A stretch of DNA of 64,000 bases. It comes from Tenacibaculum gallaicum (GTDB lineage Bacteria; Bacteroidota; Bacteroidia; Flavobacteriales; Flavobacteriaceae). This document shows positions 7,604-17,466 of this stretch, one piece after another. The notes below the pieces were generated by a model. It was not told the origin of the DNA. It made no database searches and was given only the letters and a program-made list of their open reading frames with translations. Made by a program: the position numbers and the translations under genes. Numbering within the stretch: position 1 is the first letter of the stretch; every line of letters starts with the position of its first letter. The stretch lies in contig NZ_QUNS01000007.1 of NCBI RefSeq assembly GCF_003387615.1, forward strand, positions 80,503-144,502, in the 5' to 3' direction.

Positions 7604-8773
7604 TTAATCAATTATACTCCAAGAACTGTTTCCTCCTCTATTTCTGTTGAACTGCGATTTAGACTCTTCGTTAATTACGATATTGTCTTTTCTTTGTCCT
7701 ATATACTCTAATTCACTCATCTTTTTAAATACACGCTCTAACATAGCTACAAACCTATTTAACACATCAAACGTTTCAGATATTTCCATATGATTGTATT
7801 TGACATTAACAGCATCTACTATAGAGTCTAGAAAATCAGAAGGTTTTATATCTGTCCATTGATAATAATACTGTAGTAACTGTTCTTTTTCTTTATCATC
7901 CATTATACTTAAACAAATAGAAAGTTTATTTGCTAGCACAACTAACCTATCTACCAAATACATAGGAGAGCTATTAACAGAAATATTTTCTAAATTAAAG
8001 ATATTATCACTGTAATACTCTTGCAGCTTTTCACAGATTGAAAAAGTATTAGAAACTAATTTATTACTACTTTTTTGTCCGTTGTTCTTTTTGAAAATTT
8101 TAATAGAATAATTTTTAGACTTGATAAGTACTTGTAACAACCCCTTACCAAAACCTTCTAACCTTTCATTAGACGCTAAGTTAACTACTGGCGGAACATA
8201 ACCTTCATCAATTGAAAACAATCCATTCGTCCATAAAACCTTTCCTATAACTAAAAAGTGTTCTTTTAAAAAACTGGTATTAATTTTTGAAACAGGAAGC
8301 GTATGTAACTCTAATTTTGGTAAAACATTAGGATGATGTAAGGGTACTACTTCAGGATCTGGCACACCTACTGGTAAATATTCAAAAGGAGATAAAGACA
8401 ACATTATATAAAACTCTTCACTTTCTGTCTTATCAAAGTCAGATGTTTTAAGAGTTACTGATGGTGAGTTTGCTCCATACAAATCGCGGTGGTACATAAT
8501 TCTGTATCCTTTTTCTGTAATCGCATTACATGACTTGAGTTTTATTACTAAAGAATTATCTCCATCACTTAAAACATCTAGTTGTAAGTTTTCAAAATCA
8601 GCACTACTTTCAATTAAACCATACTCATAATTTTTGAGAGAAACAGAATTATAATCTTTTACTGTTTCAATTGTATTATTATAGTTTTTAAAAAAATGTT
8701 CAGCAGATATTTTTACTCCGTCAGTCCAATTTATTGGTAAATAATTCATTTTATTATTTTTCTTATTCATCAT
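7604..8773 (-). CDS. tssK: T6SS baseplate protein TssK
   Basis: TssK is the trimeric connector that holds the baseplate onto the membrane complex. The N-terminus carries the family hallmark PINWTDGVKISAEHF, followed by the beta-rich shoulder domain and a helical C-terminal half with MYLVDRLVVLANKLS. The first possible codon at 8776 is TTG, so I use the ATG at 8773. An internal ATG at 8749, giving MNYLPINW, is also credible. The start overlaps the end of tssN by about 11 bases, which indicates translational coupling of the baseplate connector with the membrane protein that it presumably contacts. Confidence 0.85.
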   Translation of the reverse strand: MMNKKNNKMNYLPINWTDGVKISAEHFFKNYNNTIETVKDYNSVSLKNYEYGLIESSADFENLQLDVLSDGDNSLVIKLKSCNAITEKGYRIMYHRDLYGANSPSVTLKTSDFDKTESEEFYIMLSLSPFEYLPVGVPDPEVVPLHHPNVLPKLELHTLPVSKINTSFLKEHFLVIGKVLWTNGLFSIDEGYVPPVVNLASNERLEGFGKGLLQVLIKSKNYSIKIFKKNNGQKSSNKLVSNTFSICEKLQEYYSDNIFNLENISVNSSPMYLVDRLVVLANKLSICLSIMDDKEKEQLLQYYYQWTDIKPSDFLDSIVDAVNVKYNHMEISETFDVLNRFVAMLERVFKKMSELEYIGQRKDNIVINEESKSQFNRNRGGNSSWSIID

Positions 8774-9641
8774 CAATAGTATTTAAAGCAGTTCTTCTTA
8801 TGTATATAGTTTGTTTATTTCTTATTCTGTTAAATTTACCGTCTTTTTCAGCATCTAAAACTTTTGTGAATAGAGGGAAATTAAACCATCTATTAGTGTA
8901 GAATATCCAACCGATAGGTTCTCCATCTAAGTAAGTATCAATCATTCTATCAGGAAACCTAAAATTCTGATCTTCAATAAAACGATTAAACCACATACCT
9001 ACTGATACCTCCATAGGTAATTTCACTGAAAAGGAACTGTAGTTTTTATCATCAGGGTTTCTTTTAATCTTTACAGTAACTTGTATTAACTTAAAAACAT
9101 CTACATTATCCCAATACATATCTGTAGCTCCATTACCTGAAACATTCCAAGCTTTATAAAATGATTTTGAGATATTTAAAAAATAACCTAAAGACATAGT
9201 GTACAGCAACGGTAACACAAACCAAATTATTGACAGCATTGCCCAAAGTGCATAAGGTAAGTTGCTTATTTTTTCAAAAATTAGGTAATACAACCACCCT
9301 GAAAGAACCATTACTATAAAGACAAAAAACAGTGTGTGAAATTTATTATCTAACCCTATAGACTTGTAAAACTTTGTGTTTTGAAAAAATATAAAAAACA
9401 CACCTATAAAAAGATAACACAAAACTGTAAGTATTAATCCTACCCACACAAACTCATACTTTAACAGACTTAAAAAAACAGGAGCTATTAAAATAAGGGT
9501 AAGTAACAATACTAAAACAATTGCCTTTTTTATATTAAAAGACTTTTTAGCTTTTACTACATTGTTTAATACCATTAAAGAAATTATGGCTATTAAAGGT
9601 GCTAAAAGGAATTTTAAAAAATATACTATTATTATGTTCAT
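8763..9641 (-). CDS. tssN: T6SSiii inner-membrane protein TssN
   Basis: This 292-residue protein has about five hydrophobic helices in its first 160 residues and then a soluble cytoplasmic domain of about 130 residues (WNVSGNGATDMYWDN, later EPIGWIFYTNRW). The architecture and its place next to tssK identify TssN, the multi-spanning protein restricted to Bacteroidota T6SSiii, which lack the TssJLM complex of the proteobacterial system. The soluble domain is the likely contact for TssK. It lies 14 bases after tssG and overlaps the tssK start. Confidence 0.82.
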   Translation of the reverse strand: MNIIIVYFLKFLLAPLIAIISLMVLNNVVKAKKSFNIKKAIVLVLLLTLILIAPVFLSLLKYEFVWVGLILTVLCYLFIGVFFIFFQNTKFYKSIGLDNKFHTLFFVFIVMVLSGWLYYLIFEKISNLPYALWAMLSIIWFVLPLLYTMSLGYFLNISKSFYKAWNVSGNGATDMYWDNVDVFKLIQVTVKIKRNPDDKNYSSFSVKLPMEVSVGMWFNRFIEDQNFRFPDRMIDTYLDGEPIGWIFYTNRWFNFPLFTKVLDAEKDGKFNRIRNKQTIYIRRTALNTIDDE

Positions 9642-9655
9642 AACTTTTTCTTTTC

Positions 9656-10600
9656 TTAATTAGTTAAATACGAATCATATCCTAAGAACCTCTCTGATAA
9701 AACAAAAGATTGATCAGAGTTTGTTTGATAGGTGATATGAATTTTTCTTGAGGAAATTAAAAAGAAGCTCAACACTTCTTTTATTTGTAGAACACTTTTT
9801 TCTAAAACGTTAAAGTTCTCTACTTCTTTTTCTAACACTACAACTACTTTAACATCATCTATCTCACTATAAACCTCACCGCTCAAGCCTAAATCAACCC
9901 CTAAAACTGCATCTCCTAAACTTAAAAAAGGAGAATCTTTTATAACACATGGCACATAATTAAGCTTTACTTTTAAGCCTAAAACTACCTGTATTAGTTT
10001 TTCTAACTCCGTTAAGTTTTCTTTAAAAAATTCAGATTTACATAAATTAAGAAATAGCTTGTATAAAGATTCATCTGAAACCAGCAAATCAGAACCTATA
10101 ATTTGCTTGAAGATATTTAATAGATTCTGTTTTGATTTTTTGTCTGAGAAAAAATTTAAACTTCTATTATTAATCCTAACTCTTTCTTTAAATATTTCAG
10201 TATCAAAAAGAGTAAAAAAGTTAATATCTCCTTTTTCTTTTTCTCTATTCTTTCGAATAGTATCAATCACTTCTTTTTTGTTATCTGAATTAACTCCTAA
10301 AGAAAGTGGATAAAACAAAATTTCTGGTAGTTGATGATATATACTGTTTCTACTTAGGTTGACAACTAAATTTTCCTCGAAACCTGTATCTTTAGCTATA
10401 AAATTTGAATCAACAGATAAAATATCTTTAGACTGAGCTCTACTATTCATTCCATGGTTTCTTACAATTAGTCTCTCAGAAACACCTTTATCTAGTAAAA
10501 ACTCTAGTTCTTCTACAAAAACTTCTCCAATAAAATTAGATGCCATATTGCGAACAAGTTCACCAACAACGACATCGCTTTCTTTTACACTAGCTCCCAT
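9656..10600 (-). CDS. tssG: T6SS baseplate wedge protein TssG
   Basis: A 314-residue protein with the TssG-like opening (VGELVRNMASNFIGEVFVEE) and the conserved IYHQLPEILFYPLS segment near residue 90. TssG pairs with two copies of TssF in each baseplate wedge. The C-terminal third is a short gp53-like beta domain (SPFLSLGDAVLGVDLGLSG). The start overlaps the end of tssH by 16 bases. Bacteroidota TssG proteins diverge strongly from proteobacterial ones, so the call rests on these motifs and on the order E-F-H-G-N-K. Confidence 0.78.
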   Translation of the reverse strand: MGASVKESDVVVGELVRNMASNFIGEVFVEELEFLLDKGVSERLIVRNHGMNSRAQSKDILSVDSNFIAKDTGFEENLVVNLSRNSIYHQLPEILFYPLSLGVNSDNKKEVIDTIRKNREKEKGDINFFTLFDTEIFKERVRINNRSLNFFSDKKSKQNLLNIFKQIIGSDLLVSDESLYKLFLNLCKSEFFKENLTELEKLIQVVLGLKVKLNYVPCVIKDSPFLSLGDAVLGVDLGLSGEVYSEIDDVKVVVVLEKEVENFNVLEKSVLQIKEVLSFFLISSRKIHITYQTNSDQSFVLSERFLGYDSYLTN

Positions 10601-13026
10601 ACAAGATTATTGTTTTTATAATCTAATAATACATGATCTCCTTTATTCACTTGTTCAGAAACTATCATTTTAGATATTATCTTTTTCACATATGTTCTTA
10701 CAACTCCAGCAATAGGTCTAGCTCCATACTTTTGAGAAAATCCTTTTTTTGATAAGAACTCTAAAGCTTCGTCAGAAATATCTAACACTATTTGTTTTTG
10801 TTGCTCCAATTGCTTTCTAAGCTTATTAAAGTGTATTACTAAAATATCTTGTGCTACTTTTTGATTAATTGGAGCAAATGGAACTACTTCTGTTAACCTT
10901 CCTAAAAATTCGGGTCTAAAATGTTGTGCCATCACCTCTATTAACTCATTTGAAGTTGGAGTTTTTCCTTCTGTTATTTGTTTAGCAATCCATTGACTAC
11001 CTATGTTAGATGTAAAAATGACAATAGCATTAGAGAAATCCCCTTCTCTTCCTAATTTATCATGAATTACTCCTTCATCCATTAACTGAAGAAAAACATC
11101 GTAAACAGAAGTGTGTGCTTTTTCAATTTCATCAAATAAAACTACTGAATATGGGCGTTGTCTAATTTTAGTTACTAGCATTCCTCCTTCTTCATAACCT
11201 ACATAACCAGGAGGCGCTCCATAAAGTAATGCTGCTGAATGCTCCTCTTTAAATTCAGACATATCAAAACGAATCATTGCAGTTTCATCATCAAAAAGCA
11301 ACTCTGCCAATGATTTAGTTAATTCAGTTTTCCCTGTTCCTGTAGGCCCTAAAAAGAAAAAGGAACCAATTGGTTGTTTCGGATTACTAAGTCCACTTCG
11401 TGATTCAATAATAGCATCAGAGAGTGTTTGAATTGCATTTGTTTGCCCCTTAACTCTCTCTTTTAATTTTTTATCTATATTTAAAAGACGCTCTTTTTCT
11501 TCTGTTTGAATTTTCCCCAAAGGAATACCTGTAATTTCTGATACAACAGCTTCAATATCCATTTCACTTACAATGTCTATAGGCGTCTTAGCTAGTTCTT
11601 TTAACATAGATAAGAATTCTTCAACCTTAGATATTTCTTCCTGTAAATTTGGGTTATCAGATACTAAATTAAATGACTTAGTTACTTTTGAGGTTTGAAT
11701 AACACTTACTTTTCTGTAAATGGTATTATACACCAATTGTAAATCAGAGAAATCAAATTTTTCTGAACCTTTAACTTCATTAAATTCTTTTTCTATCTTT
11801 TCAACTTCTTCTAATACCGTAGCATTGCTCATTTTTACAGCCGCTACGGTTTTATCTATCAAATCTATTGCTCCATAAGGTAACTTCTTTTCTTTAAAAT
11901 ACCTTTTTGAAAGATGTATAGCCTCTTCAATGGCTTTGTCAGAAATTTTAATATCAAAATGTACTTCAAGTCTTTTTTTATGTCTGTGCAAGCATTTTAA
12001 CATTTCCAAGTCTCCTAACTCCTCTAATTTCAAGATTTCTAGCTTGCCATTTACAGGGTGTCTTTCAAGACTTTTTCGGTAAGAATCTGAATTAATTGTA
12101 AAAATCATATTAATTCGTCCTCCACTTAATTGAGCATTTAAAATGTTAACAATGGCATTTGTTTTACCAGAAGAATTTTCAAGTAATACATGAAGATCAT
12201 CTATCACCAATATAGATGGAGTATCAATAGACTCTAACTTCTCAAATAACTCTGATACCTTTTTATTTACATCATTTTCTGAACTTGCTGCAGCCAATAA
12301 TTTCGGAACATTAAGCTTAAACACCAAATGACTTTTTAAATACTCATCAGTACTATTACTTAATTCTCTTACAAAATAATTTACTGTCGCTGTTTTACCA
12401 ATTCCAGATTCTCCTACTAGAATAACTCCTTTGCTTTCAGATCTTTCAAAATTCTCTAAAATTAATCGTACTTCCTTTTCTCTTCCTAAAATTAAATTTC
12501 CTTTTTGAATTACTTCTTGTGTCTGAAGATCTTCAATATATGAACTTATAGTAGAAATGTTTTCTTTGGTATTTGACTCTAAAAAAGTAGGAGTATTTGC
12601 GTTATACTGCTTTAGTATTTCTTGCTCTGTTATTCCAAGTGTTTCTATTTGTTGACCAGAATATACGACACCTTCTCTTACCACCGCTGTAAAAATGCAT
12701 AACGCATCAATATTTTCTGTTCCTAATTTGATTTTTGAACGTTCAGATTCTTCAAAAACCTTAGCAACCTCACTATCTGGATGTATATCTCCAGAAGCTT
12801 GTAGCGGAGTTGACTTGTACATTTCTTTCATTACCTCAAACCATTCGAGAATGTAGTTAGCATCCTTTCCCATACCATCAATAATTTCCTCTAAACCAGT
12901 AGGCTCATTAATTAATGATGTTACTAAGTGGCTAACACCATAAGTACTTTGTTTTTCTTTGTAGGCAATACTTTTAGCTCTTTTTATACTTGATAAAGCG
13001 CTTGAACTGTAATCTTTTTCCATCAT
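10585..13026 (-). CDS. tssH: T6SS sheath-disassembly AAA+ ATPase TssH (ClpV)
   Basis: An 813-residue Clp/Hsp100 ATPase that recycles contracted TssB-TssC sheaths. It has an N-terminal Clp repeat domain (about 1-145), a first AAA+ module with Walker A GESGIGKT (205-212) and Walker B ILVIDDLH (272-279), a helical middle domain, and a second AAA+ module with Walker A GPTGTGKT (560-567) and Walker B VVLFDEIEKA (628-637). The C-terminus carries the ClpB-type D2 small domain (KKGFSQKYGARPIAGVV). Genomic context separates it from housekeeping ClpB. It starts 2 bases after tssF and runs into tssG. Confidence 0.9.
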   Translation of the reverse strand: MMEKDYSSSALSSIKRAKSIAYKEKQSTYGVSHLVTSLINEPTGLEEIIDGMGKDANYILEWFEVMKEMYKSTPLQASGDIHPDSEVAKVFEESERSKIKLGTENIDALCIFTAVVREGVVYSGQQIETLGITEQEILKQYNANTPTFLESNTKENISTISSYIEDLQTQEVIQKGNLILGREKEVRLILENFERSESKGVILVGESGIGKTATVNYFVRELSNSTDEYLKSHLVFKLNVPKLLAAASSENDVNKKVSELFEKLESIDTPSILVIDDLHVLLENSSGKTNAIVNILNAQLSGGRINMIFTINSDSYRKSLERHPVNGKLEILKLEELGDLEMLKCLHRHKKRLEVHFDIKISDKAIEEAIHLSKRYFKEKKLPYGAIDLIDKTVAAVKMSNATVLEEVEKIEKEFNEVKGSEKFDFSDLQLVYNTIYRKVSVIQTSKVTKSFNLVSDNPNLQEEISKVEEFLSMLKELAKTPIDIVSEMDIEAVVSEITGIPLGKIQTEEKERLLNIDKKLKERVKGQTNAIQTLSDAIIESRSGLSNPKQPIGSFFFLGPTGTGKTELTKSLAELLFDDETAMIRFDMSEFKEEHSAALLYGAPPGYVGYEEGGMLVTKIRQRPYSVVLFDEIEKAHTSVYDVFLQLMDEGVIHDKLGREGDFSNAIVIFTSNIGSQWIAKQITEGKTPTSNELIEVMAQHFRPEFLGRLTEVVPFAPINQKVAQDILVIHFNKLRKQLEQQKQIVLDISDEALEFLSKKGFSQKYGARPIAGVVRTYVKKIISKMIVSEQVNKGDHVLLDYKNNNLVWELV

Positions 13027-13028
13027 TT

Positions 13029-14810
13029 TTAAATAAAAAATACTTTATAAGTTATATTTGATATAGATTTTTTTTCTAATTCCTTTTCAAGATAATAACT
13101 GAAAAGGTTTTGTTTCTCTATAGAAATTAACTCTTTTTTAGTTTTTATATGTATATCAGTGGTTCTTATCAACCCTTTTTTCTTTTCTTTTGATATAGCA
13201 ACACCATCTTTTATAGAAACATCTTCAACAAAACGTCCTATTTTACTATTTACAAAGCTTTTTACATCTTCTTTTGTTACAATTCTTTCCCTTGTAAGTA
13301 ATCCATAGCGTAGACCATTTATTTTGTCATGCTCTTCTTTTCTAATATAACCTCCTATTGTTTCCGTTTTTAGTTTAATCTTACTATCAATAAACTTACC
13401 TGTTCTATATTGATTAAAAGTGTAACTAGTAGTAATGCCATTTGCTTGACTAGCATTAGTCAACCAATACTGAAATTCATAATTAAAAGCTTCTTTATGT
13501 GGGTAGGTTAATAAGAAAGTTTTATCATTATTTGCATTTACCTCTCCAAACTCTAAATGAATTTTCTTATCAATTTCGTCTAATTTTTCATGCAAATCAT
13601 CTAAATATGCTTGTATAATATCATAACCTATGGAAGAGAAAGCACTTCCTTCTTCTCTTACTGTTTGAGAAGTTTTACTCAACATCATTTTAGCACTTCT
13701 TGTATCAAACCTTCCTATATCTCCAAAATATAATGAGTAACCTCCTTCAAGGCTTTCGGTAGAATTCCCTATAACATTGGCATAACTATTTCCTTTATCA
13801 TCATTTAAACTTTCAATGTTTAAAAAATAATCTACTCCTTCACTAAGTACAGATAAAATTCTTCCATTTTTCCTAAAATTATGCTGTTTATACTCTAATT
13901 TTCTATTAACTATAGGAAAGGTGTTTAAGCTTACTTCAATTCCTTTCAGCTTATCTTTAGAAAAAACTTCTGGGAGTTTAACTTTAAACCACAACAGTTT
14001 TTGATTTAAATCTTCTGGTTCAATAAAAAAGTCATCTTGTTCTCCAAACAACTCATTAATCGTCTTTTTAACCTTACAAGATTCATTTAAATTTAATGTG
14101 TAAAAACAATCTTCATAAAACGAAACAACGTCTTCAAAATAATGAACTTCATTATTCTTATTCACTAAGCTTTCTTTATCTAAAAACATTTCATTCCCTG
14201 CAGCATCATAAACCTTCATTGTTTTTAAAAAAGGTAAAAGAGAACTATCATTTAAAATAAAACATAGTGATAAGTTATTTGTATCCTCTAGTAACTCATT
14301 TGAAATTTCCACTCCAAACCAAAGCTCATAATCTTTAATTTTATTCTCTTGAGGCAAGTAAAGAGCGTCTTCTATATTACCAAATTGATTTTCACTTATT
14401 AACAATTTATCGTCATAACCTAAATATTTAACAGAAGCATTTATAAGTTCTTTTGCTATAATAGGTGTAAAGAAGACATCTAGCTTTTCTTCTCCGAATC
14501 GTCTTTTAGAACAATAAAAATGATCTGAAACGTAAAGCTGTGTTGTATCGTCTTCTGGTTGTGCTTTCAACAAAGCATGTGAAGGTGATGGTAAAGACCA
14601 TTTGTTACTCACCAGTATCCTAGACAGTCTATCTAACAACTCTTTATCCGATACGTCTACTTGTTGATGTAATTTTGATATTTCATAAGCAAAAGTATGT
14701 AGTAACAAATCTAAAATAGGGTCAACACTTCTTTTGTCTTTAATACCCCATAGTTCCATCGAACGCAGCAGCATTCGATTTTTAATTTTCATAAAATATT
14801 CGTCTCTCAT
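13029..14810 (-). CDS. tssF: T6SS baseplate wedge protein TssF
   Basis: A 593-residue protein with the TssF pattern: an N-terminal helical part with SVDPILDLLLHTFAYEISKLHQ and LLDRLSRILVSNKWSLPSPSHALLKAQP (broken here by family variation), then a long beta-rich body. The motif SPSHALLKAQP near residue 75 is typical of the family. The C-terminal part (REEGSAFSSIGYDIIQAY and LTRERIVTKEDVKSF) resembles the gp6-like region of phage baseplates. It follows tssE by 18 bases and precedes tssH by 2, consistent with one baseplate module. Confidence 0.85.
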   Translation of the reverse strand: MRDEYFMKIKNRMLLRSMELWGIKDKRSVDPILDLLLHTFAYEISKLHQQVDVSDKELLDRLSRILVSNKWSLPSPSHALLKAQPEDDTTQLYVSDHFYCSKRRFGEEKLDVFFTPIIAKELINASVKYLGYDDKLLISENQFGNIEDALYLPQENKIKDYELWFGVEISNELLEDTNNLSLCFILNDSSLLPFLKTMKVYDAAGNEMFLDKESLVNKNNEVHYFEDVVSFYEDCFYTLNLNESCKVKKTINELFGEQDDFFIEPEDLNQKLLWFKVKLPEVFSKDKLKGIEVSLNTFPIVNRKLEYKQHNFRKNGRILSVLSEGVDYFLNIESLNDDKGNSYANVIGNSTESLEGGYSLYFGDIGRFDTRSAKMMLSKTSQTVREEGSAFSSIGYDIIQAYLDDLHEKLDEIDKKIHLEFGEVNANNDKTFLLTYPHKEAFNYEFQYWLTNASQANGITTSYTFNQYRTGKFIDSKIKLKTETIGGYIRKEEHDKINGLRYGLLTRERIVTKEDVKSFVNSKIGRFVEDVSIKDGVAISKEKKKGLIRTTDIHIKTKKELISIEKQNLFSYYLEKELEKKSISNITYKVFFI

Positions 14811-14828
14811 TGCGTTTTTTTTATTTTT

Positions 14829-15263
14829 TTACTGAGATAAAGGACTGATGTAAAAAAGTGTAGCGAAATTAAATGGAGCTTCGGTTTCAATAATTATTCC
14901 GAATACTTTTATTTCTGCTTTTCTTCTTACATGAACATCAGTAGTCTCTGCATCATCATCTATTTCAGACAATCTTACACTAACTCTAATATCTTTAAGT
15001 CTTGGTTCATACTCAATAAAGGCGTAATATAAAGAATCTTTAACTTTTTCTTCCCATTTATTAATTTTAACCAACTGATTAAACTCTAAATCCCAAATAT
15101 CGGAACCATAGTTAGGTCTTCCAAAAACCTCACCTTGTTTTGAAGTAGCAATTATCATGAGGTGCTGAGCTATGGATTCTTCAAGCGTACAGCCCAATCT
15201 ATTATCCTCTTTATTTGTTTTTGTTATGCTGGAAAAGTCTAGGGGGATTTTCAAATAATTCAT
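14829..15263 (-). CDS. tssE: T6SS baseplate protein TssE (gp25-like)
   Basis: A 144-residue gp25-like protein that caps the sheath at the baseplate. It shows the lysozyme-like fold signature GCTLEESIAQHLMIIATSKQG, then GRPNYGSDIWDLEFN and, later, the family motif YEPRLKDIRVSV, where the Glu-Pro-Arg is nearly invariant. It is the first gene of the long leftward operon, and its start faces tssB across an 81-base gap. The length is normal for the family. Confidence 0.88.
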   Translation of the reverse strand: MNYLKIPLDFSSITKTNKEDNRLGCTLEESIAQHLMIIATSKQGEVFGRPNYGSDIWDLEFNQLVKINKWEEKVKDSLYYAFIEYEPRLKDIRVSVRLSEIDDDAETTDVHVRRKAEIKVFGIIIETEAPFNFATLFYISPLSQ

Positions 15264-15344
15264 TTTTCCTTAAATTTTTTTCTGTAAAAATAATTTTTTT
15301 TATCAAATATTTAATAGATTCGTAGCAGAATAAAAAAAATTATT
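15264..15344. promoter_or_regulatory. Divergent promoter region between tssE and tssB
   Basis: This 81-base AT-rich gap must contain the promoters of both the leftward baseplate/membrane operon and the rightward sheath operon. A weak Bacteroidota minus-7-like element (TAGATTCG) faces tssB, and AATATTTG faces tssE. Neither is a perfect TAnnTTTG, so exact start sites cannot be called. Confidence 0.45.
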
Positions 15345-15800
15345 ATGGCAATGTACAATTACGGAATTGGAGGTAATGAAGTTAAAGTTGATGCTAATGA
15401 GTCAATCGCAAACATTTCTTCCAACAAAACCTTATTAATCCAAAAACTTACCGACGAAGCTCCTGCAACCCCCGAAGCTACCTATGGTTTAGACACAATC
15501 GAAGCAGTTTTCGAGAAATTTTCACCTTCTGTGAAACTTGAACACACCGATGAAAATGGCGCTGACGTTAAAGAATCTTTAAACTTTAATAATTTAAGTG
15601 ATTTTAACGTTGAGAACATTAAGGCTAATAGCTCTTTTCTAAATAAACTTGATATAGAAAAGGATCAGTACTTAAGAATTTCAAGACAATTATCTTCTAA
15701 CAGAGCACTAATGAAAGCTCTTAGTAACCCCGAAACAAAAGATACATTTATTAAGATTTTAGAAGAATCTATTAAAGAAATCGATCAAGCTGAACAATAA
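15345..15800 (+). CDS. tssB: T6SS sheath small subunit TssB
   Basis: A 151-residue small sheath subunit. The sequence opens AMYNYGIGGNEVKVDANESI and contains LDTIEAVFEKFSPSVKLEH and FNNLSDFNVENI, the last being the conserved TssB stretch (LxDFxPexV) that packs against TssC. With TssC it forms the contractile sheath around the TssD tube. The gene is 21 bases upstream of tssC, the universal arrangement, and is transcribed away from the other T6SS genes. Confidence 0.9.
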   Translation: MAMYNYGIGGNEVKVDANESIANISSNKTLLIQKLTDEAPATPEATYGLDTIEAVFEKFSPSVKLEHTDENGADVKESLNFNNLSDFNVENIKANSSFLNKLDIEKDQYLRISRQLSSNRALMKALSNPETKDTFIKILEESIKEIDQAEQ

Positions 15801-15821
15801 AAACAAAAAACATAATTAGCT

Positions 15822-17186
15822 ATGTCTACAAAAGTAAAAACGCAACAATCAGAAGCGGTTAAACAACAATCCCCTAGTCAAGAAGTAGCGAGCGCTATTG
15901 ATGGTATAAAAGAGTACGGAGGTTTCTCTTTTATTGAAAACATCGTTGATGGATACTCTAACTTAAACCCTAAAAGAAAAGCTAGAAAAAGTCTATTTTT
16001 AAATGACGAGCAGTGGAAAGGAGAAAGAAAAAACTTAAAAAACAGACTTTCTGTTTGGTTAGAAATTCTTAAAAGTAGTGAAAACATCGAATCGATGTGT
16101 GATACGGCAAAAGAAAAGTCTACCAGTATCGAAGGAGTTTTAAATTACAATCTTAAGAAAACCTTAGAAAGAACTAAGGAATTAGAAACTTCGTATAGAT
16201 CTGTAGCTTTATTCTACAAAAACACTGAAAAAGATAAAGTAAGAAACATCACCATCTTAAATGCCGATTTAAGTCAACTAAAAGATTTAGAAAACCCTCT
16301 TTTTATAGATTATGTATCAAATGAGTTTAAACAAAACTTTGATAGATTAGACTTAAAAGACAACTATTCTATTTTAGTAGTTCCTGGATATTTAGGCTCT
16401 AACGTAGTGTTAGACAAATGGTCTAAAATAGCCTATGACAACAAAGCTGTTTTATTAACCGATTTTCAAGATTTAGAAACAGCTGACGATATTGTTGACA
16501 TGTTCTCTAACGCAAATCATTCAGGAGGAGAGGTTCACAAATCAAACACTTTAATGACTTGTAACTGGCTTTTAGGAAGAAAGAAAGAAGACGCTGTAGG
16601 CGAAGAGGATAACTTATACGTTCCCGCATCATCTGCTTTAGCAGGTAAAATATACCACACGTTAATGTCTCAAGTAGTAGCAGGTAAAAAGTTTGGTGGT
16701 ATTAACGAAGTAGAAAGCGTACGATTCGACCTTAAAAAGAGTGAAATTTCAGAAATTGAAAAAATGGGACTTGTTCCTATGGTAAATGAATACAGTAAAG
16801 TAATGGCATTTTCTGCTAAAACTTTATTTAACGGAGATAATTTAGGCCTACAAACCTACTCTGTTGTAAGAGTATTTGACCATATAACCAAAGTATTATT
16901 TGATTTCTTAAATAGACGTGCATTTGAGAACTGGAGCTCTAGAACTGAGGCTGATTTACGTCGCCAAATAGTTAAGTTTTTAGATGATATTCAAGGACCT
17001 ACTAAGTTAATTGAGCGTTTCAAGGTTATAAAAATAGAGCAAGATCAAAATCAGAAAGATCGTGTTTTATTAGATATCCACATCACTCCTTATTTCCCTG
17101 CTAAAAGTTTTGTTATCCAATTAGATGGACATAAAGGAGATGGACCTGAAGATGCTGTATGGCACAGTGAATACGTTCAACAATAA
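15822..17186 (+). CDS. tssC: T6SS sheath large subunit TssC
   Basis: A 454-residue large sheath subunit. The family markers ILNADLSQL, SILVVPGYLGSN, the core around VPASSALAGKIYHTLMSQVVAGKKFGG (broken up here by variation) and the C-terminal FPAKSFVIQLDGHKG are all present. TssC polymerises with TssB and is unfolded by TssH through an N-terminal helix, probably within the first 40 residues. The gene ends the short rightward operon and is followed by a strong hairpin terminator. The length is slightly below that of proteobacterial TssC (about 490), as usual in this group. Confidence 0.9.
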   Translation: MSTKVKTQQSEAVKQQSPSQEVASAIDGIKEYGGFSFIENIVDGYSNLNPKRKARKSLFLNDEQWKGERKNLKNRLSVWLEILKSSENIESMCDTAKEKSTSIEGVLNYNLKKTLERTKELETSYRSVALFYKNTEKDKVRNITILNADLSQLKDLENPLFIDYVSNEFKQNFDRLDLKDNYSILVVPGYLGSNVVLDKWSKIAYDNKAVLLTDFQDLETADDIVDMFSNANHSGGEVHKSNTLMTCNWLLGRKKEDAVGEEDNLYVPASSALAGKIYHTLMSQVVAGKKFGGINEVESVRFDLKKSEISEIEKMGLVPMVNEYSKVMAFSAKTLFNGDNLGLQTYSVVRVFDHITKVLFDFLNRRAFENWSSRTEADLRRQIVKFLDDIQGPTKLIERFKVIKIEQDQNQKDRVLLDIHITPYFPAKSFVIQLDGHKGDGPEDAVWHSEYVQQ

Positions 17187-17235
17187 TTTAATCCTAAATT
17201 ATATTCGTTTTCTTTTATAGAAAAAGACAAAAATA

Positions 17236-17275
17236 AAAGCGGAAGTTTTAAATTTAATTTAAAACTTCCGCTTTC
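17236..17275 (+). terminator. Terminator of the tssBC operon
   Basis: A near-perfect hairpin with a stem of about 18 bp (AAAGCGGAAGTTTTAAAT and its complement) is followed by a T-rich run, 50 bases after the tssC stop. No gene is seen between it and 17466. Confidence 0.85.
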
Positions 17276-17466
17276 TTTTATAAAGCCATTTTATAGAACT
17301 ACAAGAACCTTTCTCACATATACCGTGAAACCTTCCCCTTTTCATAAAAAACTCTTAAAACACTCCATTTAAACCATAAAAAACGAAATTCTGTTTTTTA
17401 TCACAATTCATACAACTATTTTTGTAAGCTTTAAGTCCCCTTTACGAATAAAATAAAAACACTTTT

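Noticed and set aside
10585..13026. ClpB chaperone as an alternative identity of TssH.
   Set aside because: The gene lies inside the T6SS operon, overlaps tssG and has a divergent N-domain, so TssH/ClpV is the simpler reading.
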